A stretch of DNA of 64,000 nucleotides, from positions 26,788,178 to 26,852,177 of the forward strand of contig CM055109.1 in NCBI GenBank assembly GCA_029204225.1. Reading direction: 5' to 3'. This DNA comes from Diphasiastrum complanatum (taxonomy: Eukaryota; Streptophyta; Lycopodiopsida; Lycopodiales; Lycopodiaceae). A program made the position numbers and the translations under genes. Each line of letters begins with the position of its first letter. Within the stretch, counting starts at the first letter, position 1. The notes below the pieces were generated by a model. That model was given only the letters and a program-made list of their open reading frames with translations, had not been told where the DNA came from and ran no database searches. Below are positions 59,707 through 64,000 of this stretch, piece after piece.

Positions 59707-61145
59707 TTGGAATTAATCTTACTCCTACTCATCCTAACCGCCCTCCTCTTCACTCAAGAAAAATCACCCTCTCAAGCATCTACAGAAATGGTCTATAAGT
59801 AAGTACAAAGCTAGATTGGTTGCTAAGGAGTTTCTTCAAACTAAAGGCATAGATTATGAAGAAACATTTGCTCCTGTAGCAAAGCTTGTAGCTATTAGAT
59901 TGATCATTTGTATTTCTACTTTGTTCAAGTGGAAACTCTATCAAATGGATGTGACCAATGCTTTCTTGAATGGCTACTTGGAGGAGGAAATATACACATT
60001 GCAACCCAAGGGCTTCATCAAGGATGGTGAGGAAGACAAGGTTTGCCACTTAAGGAAGAGCCTATATGGCTTGAAGCAAGCACCTAGAGCTTGGTACTCT
60101 AGGTTGCATGATTTTCTCTACTCTCTTGGCTTTGTGATTAGCTCTTATAAGCCTTCTTTGTACATTTGGGTACTTTATGTTGATGATATCATATTGACAG
60201 GAAATGATGGTGAAGGCATAAGAAATATTAAAACTTCTTTGTCCAGTGAATTCAAGATGGTAGATCTAGGACTTCTTAAGTTCATACTTGGAATAGAAGC
60301 TACTATAGGTAGTGATTTTACTTTTATAAGTCAATCAAAGTATGCTACTTCCATTCTTGAAAGGTTTGGCATGAAAGATTGTAAGGGGATTGACACCCCT
60401 ATGGAGCAAGTCACGTAAAGTTACTAATGATTGTGATGAAGCATCCTTTGAGGACATCACACTCTTTAGAAATCTAATAGGCTCCTTAATCTATTTGGCA
60501 ATCACTAGACCATATTTGAGTTATAGTGTAAGCAAGTTAAGTCAATATATGAAAGGTCCTTTGATGCATCATTGGAAAAGTGCCAAGAGAGTGCTTAGAT
60601 ATGTCTCTTCTACTAGATTTTTTGGCATTCTCTATCAAGGATCTAACTTGTACTTGAGGGCATTTTTGGATTCATATCTTGTAGGAGACAAGATGGATAG
60701 AAGATCCATAAGTGCATTTGTCACTTTTCTTTGTGGAGGAGTGATATCTTGGCTTTCCAAAAAGCAAAATACAATTTCTCTTTCCTCTTGTGAAGCCGAG
60801 TACAAGGCATTGACTTCAACAACCAAAGAACTCCTATGACTAAGAAGACTTTTGGTGGAGCTTCAAGTGCTAAAGGTCGAGGAGTTTCCTTGCATCTATT
60901 GTGACAATCAAGCTTCTCAACAAATTGCTACCAGTCCAATCTTCCATGCTAGAACAAAGCATATTGAGATAGCTCATCACTTTGTGAGGGAGATGGTGCA
61001 ATCCAAAGAGGTTCAACTTCATCATGTGCCATCATCTGAGTGCATAGCTAATACCTTAACCAAAGCTTTGGCTAAAGATTCATTTTTCAAGTTAAGAGAT
61101 GCTCTTGGAGTAGTAGATAGATGTACATTAGACTTGCCAAGTTAG
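59707..61145 (+). pseudogene. Copia C reverse transcriptase and RNase H
   Basis: From YKARLVAKEFLQTKGIDYEE (near 59805) the frame reads as a copia RT: APVAKLVAIRLI, YQMDVTNAFLNGYLEEEIY, LRKSLYGLKQAPRAWYSRLH and LYVDDIILTGND (YVDD at 60176-60187). After a shift near 60410 follow the linker (RPYLSYSVSKLSQYM) and RNase H motifs (FLDSYLVGDK, SWLSKKQNTISLSSCEAEY, then YCDNQASQQIATSPIFHART). The last frame ends at 61145. Gag, protease and integrase of this element are absent. The first 90 bases (59707-59795) are of unknown origin. Confidence 0.85.
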
Positions 61146-61149
61146 AAGT

Positions 61150-61835
61150 GAGGAGGAGTGTTAAAAATATCACTTCCAACTTGATGTACTTTGTAGATCT
61201 TAAGATAATTGATCTTGATAGGATCTCACACGTGTGGAGTCTATTCCCACGTGTGAAAGAATGTACATAAGTCACTTTTATAAAGTTAGATTGATTTTAG
61301 CTAGATCTACACTAGTGTGAAATTGACCATTGAGAAGAATCTTGAAATTGGTCAAATTGGTCAAACTTTATGTAAATAGATTGGACTTCCATGTGAATGA
61401 GTTATTACTCACACATGTCACATGTGGAAAAGCTTCTAGATGATAAGATAGGAAGATTCCATTAGATCCTATTTTATAGAGAATATTCCTATAAATGTGG
61501 AAGACTAGCTTTTTGTTTTCTAGCCAAAGAGAATAGTCGACTTTGGGAAATAAGCACATATGGATCCCATTGGTGGATCTGGATGACTAGGCACTCTTCA
61601 CATGTGTGAACACTTGCTGGATAGTACACAACTCATGGATGTACTTGATCTATAAAGGGATCAACCAAATCAATGAGAAGTTGATGAGACATTGGCAATT
61701 TCTAGTTTTGCTTGTATTTTCAACATTTGTCTTGTGTTTTTGTGATTGGAATGCATTTTTAAGCTTGAGTACTTTACTCTCTGTTACAGGCCGTATAGGT
61801 ACTATCCTCCACATGTGTGAGGCCGCTCCTCTAAG
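61150..61835 (+). repeat. Copia C polypurine tract and 3' LTR
   Basis: GAGGAGGAG (61150-61158) precedes TGTTAAAAATATCAC at 61159. The LTR has TATAAA at 61651-61656 and several palindromic words: CACACGTGTG (61227), CCCACGTGTG (61246), CACATGTCACATGTGG (61412) and CACATGTGTG (61600). The right edge near 61835 is set by the shared CCACATGTGTGA word and is approximate. Confidence 0.65.
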
Positions 61836-62404
61836 ATTTTAATCATTTGATCCATTGCTCTTGCTTAAATCATGGTGTAATGCATCTAGATCAAGATCTA
61901 ACACGTAGAACTTGATAGATCATTGGATTAAGCAATCAATGACACTTAATGATTGATTAGTACAATCATAATTGTCCTTTTTCTCTGAAAATTCACACGT
62001 CATTCTGGCATCGGAAAGTAGATCATCCATAGAGAGATCAATCATCCATGACAGAGAGCAAACAACAGAGAGCAAACAACCAAAACTGATTTCATAGTAG
62101 CTGACTCCTCGGAGTTAGTGATTATATAGAGAGAGTAAAGGGGTATTCAGAACTATAGCAATTGATTTGTCATGAGCTCTGTGTGATTGTTTTGTGATCT
62201 TATAGTTCTTACTACAACATTGAATATACAGAATCGTTATTGTTCTATATCTCATTGCATTCGTGTTGAATGTTTAATTAACTCTCAATCCTTTCTCCAT
62301 TAATCAAAAAATGTATGGTAGTCACCGACGCCTAATTGATTCACATTTCTTTATGTCAGTAATAGAGAAGTCCACGGCCGTCTCAGACGCCTAACTTGTT
62401 GTTA
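61836..62404. other. Unassigned sequence between copia C and gypsy D remainder
   Basis: No reading frame. The stretch 62310-62350 is similar to 14580-14625, suggesting a shared retroelement end. GAGCAAACAACAGA is repeated at 62055-62085. Confidence 0.35.
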
Positions 62405-62883
62405 TCCATGCTCTTCAGAAGTGATGCCATTATTTGTATTGTGTTCCTTTTGATATTATTATTGATCATCGGTCTCTTCATTATCTCTTCTCTCAGCGAG
62501 ATCTTAGTGATCGTCAATATCGTTGGTGGTTACAGTATTTACAATCTTTCCATTTTGACATTTTGTATCGTCTAGGAAAGTCGAACATGGCAGCTAATGC
62601 TTTATCTCATCTTCCTACTTTGTTACATAGTCTTGTTGCTTCTATTCCTTCTTGGTTTTACCAACTGCATATTTGTCTTGTCTTGACTTTTGTGATGTTT
62701 ATCATTCTCGTCCACTTTCTTCCTCTCAAAAGTTCCAAGTTTATACTGTTCTTGATAATCGTTTATATCATTATGGTGTTTTATGTATTCCTAGTTCTCT
62801 ATCCATTCGTTCGCAATTGTTGTCTGATGCTCATGCTTTTCCTATTGGTGGCCATTTTGGGATTTAGAAGTCTTATGCGCGTC
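62405..62883 (+). pseudogene. Gypsy D RNase H (C-terminal part), continued
   Basis: The frame resumes with WRHYL-like CHYLYCVPFDIIIDHRSL, HYLFSQRDLSDRQYRWWLQY and DILYRLGKSNMAANALSHLP, the end of a gypsy RNase H. It is followed by a linker toward integrase (SVLDNRLYHYGVLCIPSSLS in another frame). About 60 residues between 59706 and here are missing, including the first RNase H catalytic site. It ends at about 62884, where minus-strand CACTA sequence begins. Confidence 0.75.
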
Positions 62884-63640
62884 TTAAGGACCAAGTTGTA
62901 ACGGTCTCGAGATGTCGTAAGCGTGAATACCATTCCAAAGAATGCACAATTCATCGACCAAAGGCGCAAGATACACATCCATGTTCTTGGCCGTGTACTT
63001 TTCTGGAATCAATAGAACGAATAACAAGTGTCCCGTTTTTATACTCAACCATGGAGGTATATTATTATTAACGAGCACAACTGATCATGTGGACCAAGTT
63101 GACGCTTGAACACTAAAAGGATTTACGCCAGCCATAACAAGGCCAAATCTTAAATTACAAGATTCGTTTTTGAACTTGGGCCATTGGTCTTCAATATGTT
63201 TCCATGCAGGTGAGTCACTTGGTACTCGCATCACATCATCCGTAGATCGATTTTTGACATGTCAATCCATTAGTTGTGCTAAGGTTTAGAATAAGAATTG
63301 ACATAGCTAGTCTTAAAATGGATGCTCCTTTTACAAAGGAGTGTCTGCCTCCTTGCGCAATAGAATTCTGTCTTCATCCATTTCAAATTGTTCGTGATAC
63401 TAGAAGATGCATGCATAGTATCATTCTCGTTTGTTTCAAAGTAAGATTCAAACATATTGTGCATTGCTTCATCGTGTTGCACCTCATCATCATCATCATT
63501 AGAATCAAGTTGATTACTCTTTTTTCCAACTGTATTTGCCTCTTGAATTTGTTTCGTTCTTTGTTCTGTCATGTCCATCAAAACTTGACGCTGAGTGTAA
63601 TTAAACACGGATGAATCAACTTCGTGGAATGACATTCGAT
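62884..63640 (-). pseudogene. CACTA transposase, N-terminal part (Transposase_21)
   Basis: The minus strand reads an acidic N-terminal stretch (63635-63279: DSNDDDDEVQHDEAMHNMFE), then RVPSDSPAWKHIEDQWPKFK, NLRFGLVMAGVNPFSVQAST, VLVNNNIPPWLSIKTGHLLF and KNMDVYLAPLVDELCILWNG. This is the conserved start of TNP2-like transposases. It is cut after YDISRPLQ at 62884. A TGA stop after STWST and another before HVKNRS make it inactive. It lacks the DUF4218/DUF4216 part, which is the part present at 43109-44766. Confidence 0.8.
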
Positions 63641-64000
63641 TTATTGGCTACACACATTAAAAAAATCCAATAAATGACGTATATAGATCGACGAATATTA
63701 TAATTAAAAATAATCATATAAAATTAACAAACCTCAACGTCTGGCAAGTTCGATGGTTGACCCTCATCTTTTCGTAAAAAATAGTTTTTCTACAAGAAAC
63801 AAACATAAACTACATGTCACTTTAGCACAATATTCGAGGTCATGTTTAACTTATAGTAACAAAGTTTTTATGAACAAGAAAACCTGCATGTTTATTATTT
63901 ACCCTGTTGACTTGAGTAGTGTCTTCATCGCTAGACTGATTTGAATGTAATTCATCTCCTTGTGATAAACTGCATATATGCACAAGTACAAAACACAAAA
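63641..64000. other. Sequence at window end
   Basis: A/T-rich. It probably is intron and upstream sequence of the minus-strand CACTA transposase, which continues beyond the window. No separate feature recognised. Confidence 0.3.

Overview
The window looks like nuclear DNA of a flowering plant. It holds one intact intron-rich plant gene inside nested LTR retrotransposons of both the Ty1/copia type (initiator-tRNA-Met primer sites, TGGTATCAGAGC) and the Ty3/gypsy type (tRNA-Asp-like primer sites). It also holds pieces of CACTA (En/Spm) DNA transposons and long GA/TA/GT microsatellites. I cannot name the species. No rRNA, tRNA or CRISPR was recognised.

Layout. 1-14.4 kb: a gypsy element (called G1, 234-10804) with both LTRs, PBS, gag, protease, a pol block on the opposite strand, and a long extra reading frame before the polypurine tract. 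A third LTR of the same family (12487-13257) with its PBS and leader is fused to a copia integrase piece (13673-14393). 14.4-16.2 kb: unassigned sequence with short duplications. 16.2-27.3 kb: a GC-rich promoter with five CACGTG boxes, then a ten-exon inositol-tetrakisphosphate 1-kinase gene (ITPK2/3-like, 17208-27069, 429 aa), with small upstream ORFs in its leader and a 4-kb intron 5. 27.3-29.6 kb: no gene seen.

29.6-49.65 kb: a mosaic. A copia LTR fragment (29580-30502) abuts a minus-strand gypsy element of the G1 type (called G2, 30503-37499), which abuts a copia element (called B, 37500-49651). Copia B is interrupted in pol by a 6.5-kb composite insertion (39601-46130). That insertion has palindrome-rich ends, the C-terminal exons of a CACTA transposase, an inverted copia LTR piece, a gypsy protease piece and a large GA/GT array.

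49.65-56.8 kb: poorly characterised. It holds a broken L-ascorbate oxidase gene (51814-52790), two GA arrays and exon-like fragments I could not identify. 56.8-62.9 kb: copia C and gypsy D sequence interleaved. 62.9-64 kb: the N-terminal part of a second CACTA transposase on the minus strand.

Only the ITPK gene looks functional. All transposon coding regions carry stops, frameshifts or truncations. The most unusual observations are: the inverted pol block of G1; an integrase cut short at the same motif in both G1 and G2; a shared downstream reading frame of unknown function in those two elements; the composite insertion whose removal restores the copia reading frame with a 3-bp target duplication; and the leader uORFs plus G-box cluster of the ITPK gene.
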